Source: Candidatus Doudnabacteria bacterium | GTDB lineage: Bacteria > Patescibacteriota > Doudnabacteria > UBA920 > O2-02-FULL-48-8 | Assembly: GCA_016207695.1 (NCBI GenBank) | Contig: JACQPC010000096.1 | Coordinates: forward strand, 1-13,045 | Direction: 5' to 3' | Length of the DNA: 13,045 nt | Shown here: piece after piece, positions 1 through 6,864 of the stretch | How the letters are laid out: each line of letters opens with the position of its first letter | Position numbering within the stretch: position 1 is the stretch's first letter | The notes under the pieces: generated by a model | What the model was told of the DNA's origin: nothing | What the model saw: only the letters and a program-made list of their open reading frames with translations | The model's database searches: none | Position numbers and translations under genes: made by a program

Positions 1-471
1 GTTTTAACCAATTTGGGTTTGCTGCCGGGAGCCTTAACTTTTAATGATTCTAATCGATATTCCGACCGGTGGGTGGATCTTAAGATTGAGTCAGACAGCC
101 CGTGGCTTAAAAATATTGATTCGCTTTCGTTGCCGATTGCTCACGGAGAAGGAAAATATTACGCGGATAATAAAACTTTAAATACTTTAAAAAAGCAAAA
201 GCAGATTGCCGCCACTTACTTTAAGGGCGAGATCTGCGCTTTGCAAAATCTTCCTGCCAACCCCAACGGCGCTTTGAACAATATTGCCGCTGTGTTGAAT
301 TACAACGGCCGGGTTTTTGGCCTTATGCCTCATCCGGAACGCGCCATTGCTTTTACTCATCTCCCCCATTGGACCTATCTTAAAGAAAAACATCGACGGG
401 AAGGTAGTCCCCTTCCCAAAGAAGGCCCGGGCCTTCAGATTTTCCGAAACGCTGTTAGTTATTTCCACTAG
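1..471 (+). CDS. purQ: Phosphoribosylformylglycinamidine synthase, glutaminase subunit PurQ (C-terminal part, 5' end outside window)
   Basis: This is the class I glutamine amidotransferase part of FGAM synthase, which releases ammonia from glutamine so that the PurL subunit can convert FGAR to FGAM. The frame is open from base 1 (Val-Leu-Thr-Asn-Leu-Gly), so the first Met or Leu codon inside the window is not the real start. The Val-Leu-Thr-Asn stretch normally follows the nucleophile motif GxCNGFQ, so the catalytic Cys lies just upstream. The remaining catalytic pair is visible in MPHPER: His at 331-333 and Glu at 337-339. The family motif PIAHGEG is also present. The C-terminus LQIFRNAVSYF is typical of stand-alone PurQ, but fusion to PurL upstream cannot be excluded. 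Just before it sits a Gly/Pro-rich insert encoded by two palindromes (398-436). Followed by a promoter and a GC-rich kinase gene rather than directly by another pur gene. Confidence 0.93.
   Translation, partial: VLTNLGLLPGALTFNDSNRYSDRWVDLKIESDSPWLKNIDSLSLPIAHGEGKYYADNKTLNTLKKQKQIAATYFKGEICALQNLPANPNGALNNIAAVLNYNGRVFGLMPHPERAIAFTHLPHWTYLKEKHRREGSPLPKEGPGLQIFRNAVSYFH
398..436. repeat. Tandem palindromes inside the purQ 3' end
   Basis: Two hairpin-forming palindromes lie three bases apart. The first is GGGAAGG (398-404), loop TAGTCC, CCTTCCC (411-417). The second is the 16-base perfect palindrome GAAGGCCCGGGCCTTC (421-436). Both are in frame and encode a short Gly/Pro/Lys-rich stretch between the catalytic PHPE motif and the terminal IFRNAV helix. 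That position is a surface loop of variable length in PurQ proteins (family knowledge). It could be a small inserted palindromic element or simply GC-rich loop codons. Confidence 0.6.
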
Positions 472-490
472 TCGTTTCCTAGGGTATAAT
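462..490 (+). promoter_or_regulatory. Sigma-70-like promoter for the kinase cassette
   Basis: A perfect -10 box TATAAT lies at 485-490. At an ideal 17-base spacing there is a -35-like hexamer TTTCCA at 462-467 (4 of 6 matches to TTGACA). The -35 overlaps the last codons of purQ. A start site near 496-498 would give a leader of under 20 bases that begins directly at the Shine-Dalgarno site. It would allow the kinase gene, and possibly downstream genes, to be transcribed independently of the upstream pur genes. Confidence 0.6.
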
Positions 491-497
491 TTGAACT

Positions 498-510
498 AAG
501 GAGGAGGAAG
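498..510 (+). promoter_or_regulatory. Strong, extended Shine-Dalgarno site of the kinase gene
   Basis: AAGGAGG at 498-504 continues as AGGAAG and ends four bases before the ATG at 515, with the core about 10 bases upstream. No other gene start in the window has a purine-rich site this close to the anti-SD consensus, which is one sign that this gene did not evolve with its neighbours. It also fixes the start codon at 515. Confidence 0.8.
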
Positions 511-514
511 CCAC

Positions 515-1102
515 ATGCGGCTAATCACGATTTCCGGCCCGCATGGGGCCGGAAAAGGAACGACGCAGGACGAACTACTGCCTTTATTCTCGGATCGCGT
601 CCGTCGGATTACCCCGGTAACGACCCGCAAACCCCGAGACGGCGAGCAGCACGGGAGAGAGTATTACTTCATCGAGCCGGACGAGTTTCGTCGGCTACAA
701 GCCGAGGGTGAACTCGTCTTCGAAGTCCCGATCCGGAATCATCATTCCGGAACCACCCGCAGTGAGCTGTTCCGCGAGGATAAGGCCGGGTTCATCGACA
801 TCGTGCCCCATGGCGCGCGGCAGCTCCGAGACCTAGTAGTCAATGCCGGCGGGCAGGCTTTGACCATCCTGCTTATAGCATGTCGGCAAGAGCGTTTTCA
901 TCGGATCCGCAGACGTCAGCCGGACCTGACCGGTGAGCAGATCTGGCGGATGCTGGACAACGATCCGGTTCCCGCCGACCCCGCGCTCTACCGCGACTTC
1001 GATCTATGCGTTGAGAACGGAGACGGCCAGTTCCAGCGCACACTCTCCATTGTCAAGCTTCACGTTGAGGAGTTCCTCAACGGCAACGACAAGGGACACT
1101 GA
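515..1102 (+). CDS. Guanylate-kinase-like P-loop nucleotide kinase, GC-rich cassette gene
   Basis: Probable nucleoside monophosphate kinase of the guanylate kinase fold (195 aa; the family is usually about 190-210 aa), cytosolic. Walker A is GPHGAGKGT at residues 8-16. The GMP-binding strand TTRKPRDGE (36-44) keeps the two Arg and the Glu of classical enzymes, followed by EYYFI. Weaker points: the usual Tyr-Tyr-Gly of the GMP pocket reads His-His-Ser-Gly (76-79), and the usual DIDxQGARQ reads DIVPHGARQ. Substrate is therefore uncertain, and a diverged kinase of another NMP is possible. Composition is foreign to the surroundings: bases 601-660 contain 40 G+C of 60, against 15 of 60 at 1321-1380 in the next gene and 23 of 60 at 2281-2340 in purK. 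It has its own promoter, strong RBS and a 3' hairpin, so it looks acquired as a unit. Confidence 0.8.
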   Translation: MRLITISGPHGAGKGTTQDELLPLFSDRVRRITPVTTRKPRDGEQHGREYYFIEPDEFRRLQAEGELVFEVPIRNHHSGTTRSELFREDKAGFIDIVPHGARQLRDLVVNAGGQALTILLIACRQERFHRIRRRQPDLTGEQIWRMLDNDPVPADPALYRDFDLCVENGDGQFQRTLSIVKLHVEEFLNGNDKGH

Positions 1103-1131
1103 AGAGCCAGGTTGAATTCTCGCCTGGCTCT
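1103..1131 (+). terminator. Stem-loop after the kinase gene, possible terminator
   Basis: A perfect 9-base-pair stem, AGAGCCAGG (1103-1111) with CCTGGCTCT (1123-1131), and an 11-base loop begin on the base after the kinase stop codon. There is no T run directly behind the stem; the nearest is TTTTT at 1144-1148. It may act as a weak terminator, an mRNA 3' end stabiliser, or the boundary of the inserted cassette. Confidence 0.5.
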
Positions 1132-1153
1132 CCCACCTCATAATTTTTACAAC

Positions 1154-1573
1154 ATGAATGAACAAAAACCTAAAGTTGGTGTCGGTATAATGATACTGAA
1201 GGAAGAAAAAATCCTTCTCGCCCAACGAAAGAGTTCACATGGCGCTGGAGAATATGCTTTTCCTGGCGGGCATTTGGAGTATATGGAATCGTTTGAAGAT
1301 TGCGTTAAGCGAGAAATTGCTGAAGAATGCGGGATTCAGATAAAAAATATTCGCTTTTTATTTTTAGCAAATCTTAAAAAATACGCGCCAAAACACTACG
1401 TCCACGTTGGTCTTGTTGCCGATTGGGCAGGAGGAGAACCGCAGATTTTGGAACCACAAAAAAGCGAAGAGTGGAATTGGTATTCGTTAGATCAATTACC
1501 CGATAATTTATTTGAAACTTGTCGGCTGTCAGTCGAAAGTTATCGCACTGGAAAAAATTATTTCGATGCCTAA
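1154..1573 (+). CDS. NUDIX hydrolase, NUDT15/MutT-like nucleotide pyrophosphatase
   Basis: 139 aa cytosolic NUDIX protein, probably hydrolysing a nucleoside triphosphate (for example an oxidised purine nucleotide) to monophosphate and pyrophosphate. The NUDIX box is complete at residues 39-61: Gly39, Glu45, Arg53-Glu54, Glu57-Glu58, Gly60-Ile61, matching Gx5Ex7REUxEExGU. Glu54, Glu57 and Glu58 should bind Mg2+ or Mn2+. The downstream EPQKSEEWNWYSLDQLP resembles the NUDT15 subgroup (family knowledge); the exact substrate cannot be read. The ATG at 1154 is chosen because the conserved strand KVGVGIMI starts there. An upstream TTG at 1112 lies in the kinase hairpin and would add an unrelated tail. 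No Shine-Dalgarno site is seen. The 3' end overlaps purK by 8 bases, so it is co-transcribed with the pur genes. AT-rich, unlike the preceding kinase. Confidence 0.88.
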   Translation: MNEQKPKVGVGIMILKEEKILLAQRKSSHGAGEYAFPGGHLEYMESFEDCVKREIAEECGIQIKNIRFLFLANLKKYAPKHYVHVGLVADWAGGEPQILEPQKSEEWNWYSLDQLPDNLFETCRLSVESYRTGKNYFDA

Positions 1574-2693
1574 TGTAATTGGTATTGTTGGCGGCGGGCA
1601 ACTTGGCCGGATGCTGACGCAGGCAGCGCACAATTTGGGCTTTCAGGTTTACGTGATCGATCCCACACCCCAAAGCCCGGCAGGACAAATTGCTGACAAA
1701 CAACTGGTCGCGGATTTCAAGGACGAAAACGTCATTAGGCAGTTGGCCTCAATGGTTGATTTTTTAACTTTTGAAATTGAATTGGCCAATGCTGACATCC
1801 TAAACCAGCTTTCAAGCCTAGGAGTGAAAATCAATCCTGGCGCTGAAACCCTAAAAACCATCAAAGACAAGTTCCTGCAAAAACAGTTTTTGAAAGAGCA
1901 AAATATCCCGGTTGCAGATTTTATTTTAATTGAAGACCGCGACGGCCTAAACGAAGCAATCGAATATTTCGGTTATCCCTTTATATTAAAAGCGCGGTTT
2001 GACGCCTACGATGGGCGAGGTAATACCTTAATCAAGGGTCCAGAAGATATTCAGACTGGCCTAGCGAAACTTAAAGATCGATTGCTTTACGCTGAACGCT
2101 TTGTTCCGTTTATCAAAGAATTGGCAGTTGTTGCAACCCGTGGTTCAGATGGCCAAATCAGTACTTATCCGGTCGTGGAAACCATTCACAAGAACAATAT
2201 TTGCCATATGGTATTAGCACCTGCCCCAGTCAGCGCTTTTGTGGCGGAGCAAGCAAATATCATTGCAGCCAAAACTTTGGAACATTTGCAAGGAGCAGGA
2301 GTCTTTGCCGTAGAAATGTTTTTAACCAAAGATGATAAGGTTCTGGTCAATGAAATAGCTCCTAGGGTGCACAATTCAGGCCATTTTAGCATTGAAGGAG
2401 CAGCTACTTCGCAGTTCGAACAGCATGTCAGAGCTATTACCGGATTGCCGCTCGGAGAAACCAAACTCAAACATCCGGCAGCGGTCATGATCAACATTCT
2501 AGGTGATCGAGTTGGCCCAGCCCAACCTTCGGGAACGGATAGGGCGCTTGCAATTGATGGCGTTTCCGTTCATATTTATGGTAAGCACGAGGTAAGACCA
2601 GAACGAAAAATGGGACACATCACTGCAACAGCACAAAATTTAGAACAGGCTCTAAAGAAAGCACAATTTGCCAGAGCACAAATAACTATATGA
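1566..2693 (+). CDS. purK: N5-carboxyaminoimidazole ribonucleotide synthase PurK
   Basis: ATP-grasp ligase that joins AIR and bicarbonate, using ATP, to make N5-CAIR. 375 aa, in the normal family range. The N-terminal nucleotide-binding start GGGQLGRML is at residues 9-17 and DPTPQSPA at 32-39. The ATP-grasp core follows, with [12 protein letters not shown] starting at residue 262 and SQFEQHVRA after it. The C-terminal signature [14 protein letters not shown] starts at residue 338. The ATG at 1566 is preferred over codons up to 1512, because the protein then begins directly with the conserved first beta strand and overlaps the NUDIX stop by 8 bases. No good Shine-Dalgarno is visible, so translational coupling to the NUDIX gene is likely. 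The stop overlaps the purE start as ATGA. The presence of PurK means the pathway uses the bacterial N5-CAIR route. Confidence 0.96.
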   Translation: MPNVIGIVGGGQLGRMLTQAAHNLGFQVYVIDPTPQSPAGQIADKQLVADFKDENVIRQLASMVDFLTFEIELANADILNQLSSLGVKINPGAETLKTIKDKFLQKQFLKEQNIPVADFILIEDRDGLNEAIEYFGYPFILKARFDAYDGRGNTLIKGPEDIQTGLAKLKDRLLYAERFVPFIKELAVVATRGSDGQISTYPVVETIHKNNICHMVLAPAPVSAFVAEQANIIAAKTLEHLQGAGVFAVEMFLTKDDKVLVNEIAPRVHNSGHFSIEGAATSQFEQHVRAITGLPLGETKLKHPAAVMINILGDRVGPAQPSGTDRALAIDGVSVHIYGKHEVRPERKMGHITATAQNLEQALKKAQFARAQITI

Positions 2694-3217
2694 AATCAAA
2701 ACCAACTGTGGGTATTATCATGGGTTCGGATTCGGACCTCATCGTAATGCAGGAAACAGCTAAAGTTTTGGAGGAATTTGCTGTTCCCTTTGAACTTACT
2801 GTGGTTTCAGCCCACCGAACGCCCGATCGGCTTTTCAACTATGCCATGACTGCCCAAACTCGCGGCATTAAAGTTATAATCGCCGGAGCTGGGGGTGCGG
2901 CCCATCTTCCGGGCATGACTGCTTCCATCACTTTCCTGCCGGTAATTGGCGTGCCAGTAAAATCCTCAACCATGAAAGGAATAGATTCACTGTTCTCAAT
3001 TGTCCAAATGCCGCCAGGAATTCCCGTAGCCACAGTTGCCATCAATGGCGCAAAAAACGCCGGACTTTTGGCTGTAGAAATTTTGGCTTTAACGGATAAA
3101 AAACTAAGCAAAAAGATTCAGGCATATAAAAAAGGATTGAATAAACAGATAGTGAACAAGACCAAAAAGCTTGAAAATAGTGGTTTTAGAAAATACTTAA
3201 AGGAAATGGAAAAATAG
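2690..3217 (+). CDS. purE: N5-CAIR mutase PurE (class I)
   Basis: Moves the carboxyl group of N5-CAIR to carbon 4 to give CAIR, working right after PurK. 175 aa; class I PurE is usually about 160-175 aa. Visible motifs are GSDSD at residues 12-16, SAHRTP at 40-45 with the catalytic His42, and [11 protein letters not shown] at 66-76, followed by the [20 protein letters not shown] segment that closes the active site of the octamer. The partner PurK in an overlapping gene argues for class I mutase rather than class II AIR carboxylase. The C-terminal tail after about residue 145 is Lys-rich and longer than the core fold needs. The start is fixed by the ATGA overlap with purK, with no separate Shine-Dalgarno site. 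The next 100 bases hold a structured palindromic element before purC. Confidence 0.96.
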   Translation: MKSKPTVGIIMGSDSDLIVMQETAKVLEEFAVPFELTVVSAHRTPDRLFNYAMTAQTRGIKVIIAGAGGAAHLPGMTASITFLPVIGVPVKSSTMKGIDSLFSIVQMPPGIPVATVAINGAKNAGLLAVEILALTDKKLSKKIQAYKKGLNKQIVNKTKKLENSGFRKYLKEMEK

Positions 3218-3219
3218 AC

Positions 3220-3312
3220 TGCTTCGCTACGCTCGCAGATTCGTCAGGTCATTCGACCCGACGCCCGATCGGATGATCTGGGCGAATTTGCGAGGAGCGA
3301 AGCGACGAAGCA
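3220..3312. repeat. Intergenic palindromic element with two hairpin arms (purE-purC)
   Basis: An imperfect outer stem joins TGCTTCGCTACGCTCGCA (3220-3237) with the segment 3289-3312 and contains small bulges. Inside are two arms. Arm 1 is CGTCAGGTC (3242-3250), loop ATTC, GACCCGACG (3255-3263), with one A/C mismatch. Arm 2 is CGCCCGATC (3262-3270), loop GGAT, GATCTGGGCG (3275-3284), with one bulged T. The arms share two bases. The element fills almost the whole purE-purC gap and ends 9 bases before the purC ATG. Much richer in GC than its flanks. Similar in plan to the element at 7641-7742. It may be a MITE/REP-like repeat or a structured leader RNA. Confidence 0.65.
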
Positions 3313-3321
3313 ATTTTGCCC

Positions 3322-4263
3322 ATGAATAATGTCCTTGAGAAAACAGACTTCAAAAACCTCGGTCAGCGGAGGCAAGGCAAGGTCCGCGATGTCTATGAGC
3401 AAACAGATAAATTAATTCTTATAGCCACTGACCGCTATTCGGCATTTGATCGAAACTTAGCCCTGATTCCTTACAAAGGCCGGATGCTGACGCAAATCAC
3501 CAATTTTTGGTTTGACCAAACTAAAGACATTATTGCCAATCATGTTTTTGGAAGCCCTGATCCCAATGTGATTGTTGCCAAAAAATGCAAAGTCTTGCCG
3601 ATAGAAATAGTGCCACGGGCTTATATTAGCGGCGTTACCGGCACCGCGCTTTGGGTCATTTATCAAAATGGAAAACGTGATTTTGGCGATTTCATCCTTC
3701 CGGATGGCTTAAGAAAAAATCAAAAACTAGACCAAGTAGTGCTCACGCCTACCACCAAATCAGATGTTCATGACCAACCGATAAATTCTAAAGAAATCAT
3801 AGAGCAAGGAATTATAGAGGAAAAACTTTGGAAACAAATTGAAGAAATATCGCTTAAGCTGTTTGCCCGTGGCCAAGAAATTGCAGCAAGCCGAGGTCTA
3901 ATCTTGGTTGACACGAAATATGAATTTGGCTTGGATGAAAACGGAAATCTTACACTGATTGATGAAATCCATACGCCTGACTCTTCGCGCTACTGGCAGG
4001 TCGCCACTTACCAGCAAAAATTTGACCAAGGCCTTGAGCCAGAATACTTTGATAAGGAATTCTTGCGGCTGTGGTTTAAGGAAAACTGTGATCCTTATAA
4101 AGACGCTGTTCTGCCGCAAGCGCCAAAAGAGTTAGTGAACGAGCTTTCCAACCGATACATTCGCATATACGAACAGTTTACTGGCCAAAAATTTATTCCA
4201 CAGGACAACGAACCGATCATTGAACGCATAGCAAAAAATCTGAAACCTTACCAAATACAATGA
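3322..4263 (+). CDS. purC: SAICAR synthetase PurC
   Basis: Ligates aspartate to CAIR with ATP to form SAICAR. 313 aa, closer to the longer yeast Ade1-type enzymes (about 300 aa) than to the E. coli type (about 240 aa). Motifs: GKVRDVY at residues 19-25 (ATP-binding strand turn), DRYSAFD at 37-43, LVDTKYEFG at 195-203 and LIDEIHTPDSSRYW at about 212-225 (the aspartate/CAIR-binding signature). The ATG at 3322 gives the standard N-terminus. A TTG six bases upstream is possible but adds only Met-Pro. No Shine-Dalgarno lies at a usable distance, and the sequence upstream is the palindromic element at 3220-3312, so initiation may depend on that structure. The stop overlaps the purM-like start as ATGA. 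Confidence 0.96.
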   Translation: MNNVLEKTDFKNLGQRRQGKVRDVYEQTDKLILIATDRYSAFDRNLALIPYKGRMLTQITNFWFDQTKDIIANHVFGSPDPNVIVAKKCKVLPIEIVPRAYISGVTGTALWVIYQNGKRDFGDFILPDGLRKNQKLDQVVLTPTTKSDVHDQPINSKEIIEQGIIEEKLWKQIEEISLKLFARGQEIAASRGLILVDTKYEFGLDENGNLTLIDEIHTPDSSRYWQVATYQQKFDQGLEPEYFDKEFLRLWFKENCDPYKDAVLPQAPKELVNELSNRYIRIYEQFTGQKFIPQDNEPIIERIAKNLKPYQIQ

Positions 4264-5372
4264 AAAGCGAATACGCCAAAGCCGGGGTTGACTATAATAT
4301 TATGGAGCCATTTAAAATGGCCATGATAGAGGCTGGCAAAAAAACTTTGCACTTTCCCGAAAAGCGGAATGTTTTTGTGGTCAAGGAAGCCATCCACGCC
4401 CACGGCGCGGTGTTTGAATATAGAGGGGCATTGCCCCACATATGGTGTAAGACCCAGGAAGACTTAGGCAACAAAAACTGGATCGCGGAATGGATGTATC
4501 AAAACACAGGCAAAACTTACTATGATTCCATTGCGATTGATACCGCGTTAATTGTGGTCAATGATGTGATAGCGCAAGGCGCTATGCCCGTAGTGTTTAC
4601 CGACCAATTGGAAGCGTCAGATAGTTCTTGGTATGGTGATGAAAAAAGGGCTAAAGATTTAGCAACAGGTTTTTTGAAAATTTGCGAAGAAGTCGGCATG
4701 GCTTTGCCTGCTGGGGAATCAGCATCAGTTAAGTATGTGGTCAACCCAAAGCCGCCTGTAAAACAGATCGCCACCTTATCAGGATCAGTCACTGGCATAA
4801 TTGCGCCAAAAGATCATCTGATTACTGGACAAAAACTTCAGCCTGGCGACCATATTATAGGAGCTGCTTCATCTGGACTTCATGCGAATGGAATATCCTT
4901 AATTATAAAAAAAGCCTTAGAGTTGCCGGATCAATTTCTAACCAAATTGCCAAATGGAAAAACTTTAGGTGAGGAAGCTTTGATCCCTGCACGTGCATAC
5001 GTCAAACTCATTGAGTCTCTGCAAGAAAATGATGTCGAAATCCATGCATTGCTACCTGGCACCGGCGATGGCGTGGGAAAAATTGCATTCGATCACCGCA
5101 GCTACACTTACCGGATTCAATCCTGGGTTAAAATTCCTCCTTTGATGGAATACTATCATAAGGAACTAAGAGTTGGGCTTAAAGATTGTCTTAAAACTTT
5201 CAACTGGGGCATAGGATATTATATTTTTCTGCCTGCCTCTGACGTTGAGCGCGCAATAAATATCGGCAAAACAACTGGCTATGAAATTTTTGATCTGGGT
5301 ATAGTGGAGGAAGGAAAACGTCAAGTCATTTTTGAGCCGGAAAATATAACCTTAGGACCACCCGGGGAATAA
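4260..5372 (+). CDS. purM: Divergent AIR synthetase (PurM-like, AIRS superfamily)
   Basis: Probably closes FGAM to AIR with ATP, the step before PurK. 370 aa, slightly longer than ordinary PurM (about 340-350). Support: YAKAGVDYN near the N-terminus (5-13), GAASSGLHANG at 201-211 (typical GLxSSGLHSNG), LPGTGDGVGK from about 265 where PurM has HITGGG, and WGIGYYIFLP for the usual NMGIGM strand. Location between purC and purB supports the role. Odd points: the nucleotide/metal-binding motif DGVGTK reads EDLGNK (67-72), the Gly-rich N-terminal loop is replaced by AGKKTLHFPEKRNVF, and the region around 273-300 has extra aromatic residues. It could be a divergent cyclase typical of its lineage, or another AIRS-family enzyme that has taken the slot. 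Translationally coupled to purC through ATGA; purB starts 2 bases after the stop. Confidence 0.8.
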   Translation: MKSEYAKAGVDYNIMEPFKMAMIEAGKKTLHFPEKRNVFVVKEAIHAHGAVFEYRGALPHIWCKTQEDLGNKNWIAEWMYQNTGKTYYDSIAIDTALIVVNDVIAQGAMPVVFTDQLEASDSSWYGDEKRAKDLATGFLKICEEVGMALPAGESASVKYVVNPKPPVKQIATLSGSVTGIIAPKDHLITGQKLQPGDHIIGAASSGLHANGISLIIKKALELPDQFLTKLPNGKTLGEEALIPARAYVKLIESLQENDVEIHALLPGTGDGVGKIAFDHRSYTYRIQSWVKIPPLMEYYHKELRVGLKDCLKTFNWGIGYYIFLPASDVERAINIGKTTGYEIFDLGIVEEGKRQVIFEPENITLGPPGE

Positions 5373-5374
5373 TT

Positions 5375-6766
5375 ATGAATTCTCTTAGCGCCGTAAGTCC
5401 CATAGACGGGCGATACAGCAAATATACTGCGCCGCTGCAAAGTGTCTGCAGCGAAGCTGGTTTGATTCGCTATCGAATTATAATTGAAGGCGAATATTTC
5501 ATCGCATTGTCAAATCTGGGCTTGCTGAAAGTTCGTAGATTTAAAGAAGATGAAGAAAAAAATATCCGCAATCAATATAATTTGTCGCTCGAAGACGCAG
5601 CAATAGTTCGGAAAATTGAACTGGAAGGCTATAAAAATATTAAAGCCACTGATCATGATGTTAAGGCCGTAGAATATTTCCTTAAGGACAAATTAGGCAA
5701 TACAAGCCTTAAGGACAGTTTGGAGTGGATTCATTTTGGCTTAACTTCGGAGGACGTGGATAATCTTGCCAGGGGTCTTATGATGTCTGATGCCCTGAAG
5801 AGTGTTATTGTTCCCGCTCTTTCTAAAATCCTAGAAAAAATCGGCAAATTCGCCCAAGACTACAGGCAATTACCCATGCTTGCGCGCACTCACGGCCAAC
5901 CGGCTTCACCTACCACTTTCGGTAAAGAGTTTATGGTTTTTTATTCCCGTTTGCAGCGACAGTTGCGGCAATTGCAACAACAGAAGATTCTGGTCAAACT
6001 AAGCGGGTCCACAGGAAACTTTAATGCCCATATCGCTGCTTATCCGGATGTGGATTGGGCCGGTTTTGTCAAAAATTTTGTTGCTCATTTAAATAATTTT
6101 AACAAAGCCAATCTTGAACTCAATCCCATTACCACGCAAGTTGAGCCAAATGATAGTTATGCTGAACTTTTTGATAATCTAAGACGAATCAACACGACTT
6201 TGATAAGTTTCGATCAGGATATTTGGCGTTACATCAGTGACGGCTGGATTAAGCAAAAAACGGTTGAGGGTGAAATTGGCTCTTCAACCATGCCACATAA
6301 AATTAATCCTTGGAAATTTGAAAACAGCGAAGGTAATTTGGGTTTGGCCAACGCTTTATTTGGTTTTTTCTCAACAAAGATGCCAATCTCAAGGTTGCAA
6401 CGCGATCTTTCCGGATCAACCGTTGAGCGAAATTTCGGTGTTGCTCTTTCTCACAGTTTAATCGGATATTCATATTTGCTAATAGGCTTAGAAAAAATTG
6501 AAGTCAATGAGCAAAAAATCAAGGATGATTTGAACTCGCATCCAGAAGTCATTACCGAGGCTATTCAAACCATTTTGCGGCGTGAAGGAATGCCTGCTCC
6601 TTATGAGCAGCTAAAAAATCTGGCACGAGGAAAAACCTTAACCTTGGAAGACATTCATAGATTTATAGACTCTCTCGATGTTTCTGACGAAATAAAAAAA
6701 GAGCTCAAGCAATTCACTCCTCAAAATTATACAGGGTTGGCCGAGAGGCTGGCTGATCTAGAATAA
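5375..6766 (+). CDS. purB: Adenylosuccinate lyase PurB
   Basis: Fumarase/aspartase superfamily lyase that removes fumarate from SAICAR to give AICAR, and from adenylosuccinate to give AMP. 463 aa and close to the E. coli type (456 aa). It starts SAVSPIDGRYSKYT as that subgroup does. Further motifs: LTSEDVDN at residues 123-130, ARTHGQPASPTT with the general acid/base His173, and the mobile signature loop GSSTMPHKINP at 302-312 with the Ser303/Ser304 pair that supplies the catalytic serine. KFENSEGNLGLAN follows as in E. coli. All catalytic residues are present. The ATG is 2 bases after the purM stop, and GGGGAA upstream could serve as a weak ribosome site. Last gene of the purine cluster, followed by a stem-loop. 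Confidence 0.97.
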   Translation: MNSLSAVSPIDGRYSKYTAPLQSVCSEAGLIRYRIIIEGEYFIALSNLGLLKVRRFKEDEEKNIRNQYNLSLEDAAIVRKIELEGYKNIKATDHDVKAVEYFLKDKLGNTSLKDSLEWIHFGLTSEDVDNLARGLMMSDALKSVIVPALSKILEKIGKFAQDYRQLPMLARTHGQPASPTTFGKEFMVFYSRLQRQLRQLQQQKILVKLSGSTGNFNAHIAAYPDVDWAGFVKNFVAHLNNFNKANLELNPITTQVEPNDSYAELFDNLRRINTTLISFDQDIWRYISDGWIKQKTVEGEIGSSTMPHKINPWKFENSEGNLGLANALFGFFSTKMPISRLQRDLSGSTVERNFGVALSHSLIGYSYLLIGLEKIEVNEQKIKDDLNSHPEVITEAIQTILRREGMPAPYEQLKNLARGKTLTLEDIHRFIDSLDVSDEIKKELKQFTPQNYTGLAERLADLE

Positions 6767-6767
6767 A

Positions 6768-6790
6768 AAAATCGCCCTTAGGACGATTTT
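6768..6790 (-). terminator. Bidirectional stem-loop between convergent purB and ZIP genes
   Basis: AAAATCG (6768-6774) pairs with CGATTTT (6784-6790), with an inner CC/GG pair past one mismatch and a TTA loop. Read on the minus strand the stem is followed by a run of seven T (including stem bases), so it is a better intrinsic terminator for the ZIP transcript. On the plus strand it ends with only TTTT, directly after the purB stop. A second small hairpin, GGATT/AATCC, follows at 6791-6803. Nothing else is seen in 6804-6864. Confidence 0.65.
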
Positions 6791-6864
6791 GGATTTAGAA
6801 TCCTACGACATCATTAGTGTTTCCAGGTTTTTTTCAAACGCCGCGGTCGGAAATTACCCTTAAT

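Noticed and set aside
1103..1131. Kinase 3' hairpin as an integron attC site
   Set aside because: The arms do not show the paired GTTRRRY/RYYYAAC core sites or the spacer and extrahelical-base layout of attC; no integrase gene is in the window.
1512..1565. Upstream start for purK at 1512
   Set aside because: The extra 18 residues only translate the NUDIX 3' end in another frame; the conserved PurK N-terminal strand begins at the ATG at 1566.
3220..3312. Calling the purC leader a known purine (xpt-type) riboswitch
   Set aside because: Topology is similar, but none of the conserved junction bases of that family was recognised and a similar element sits before a metal transporter gene.
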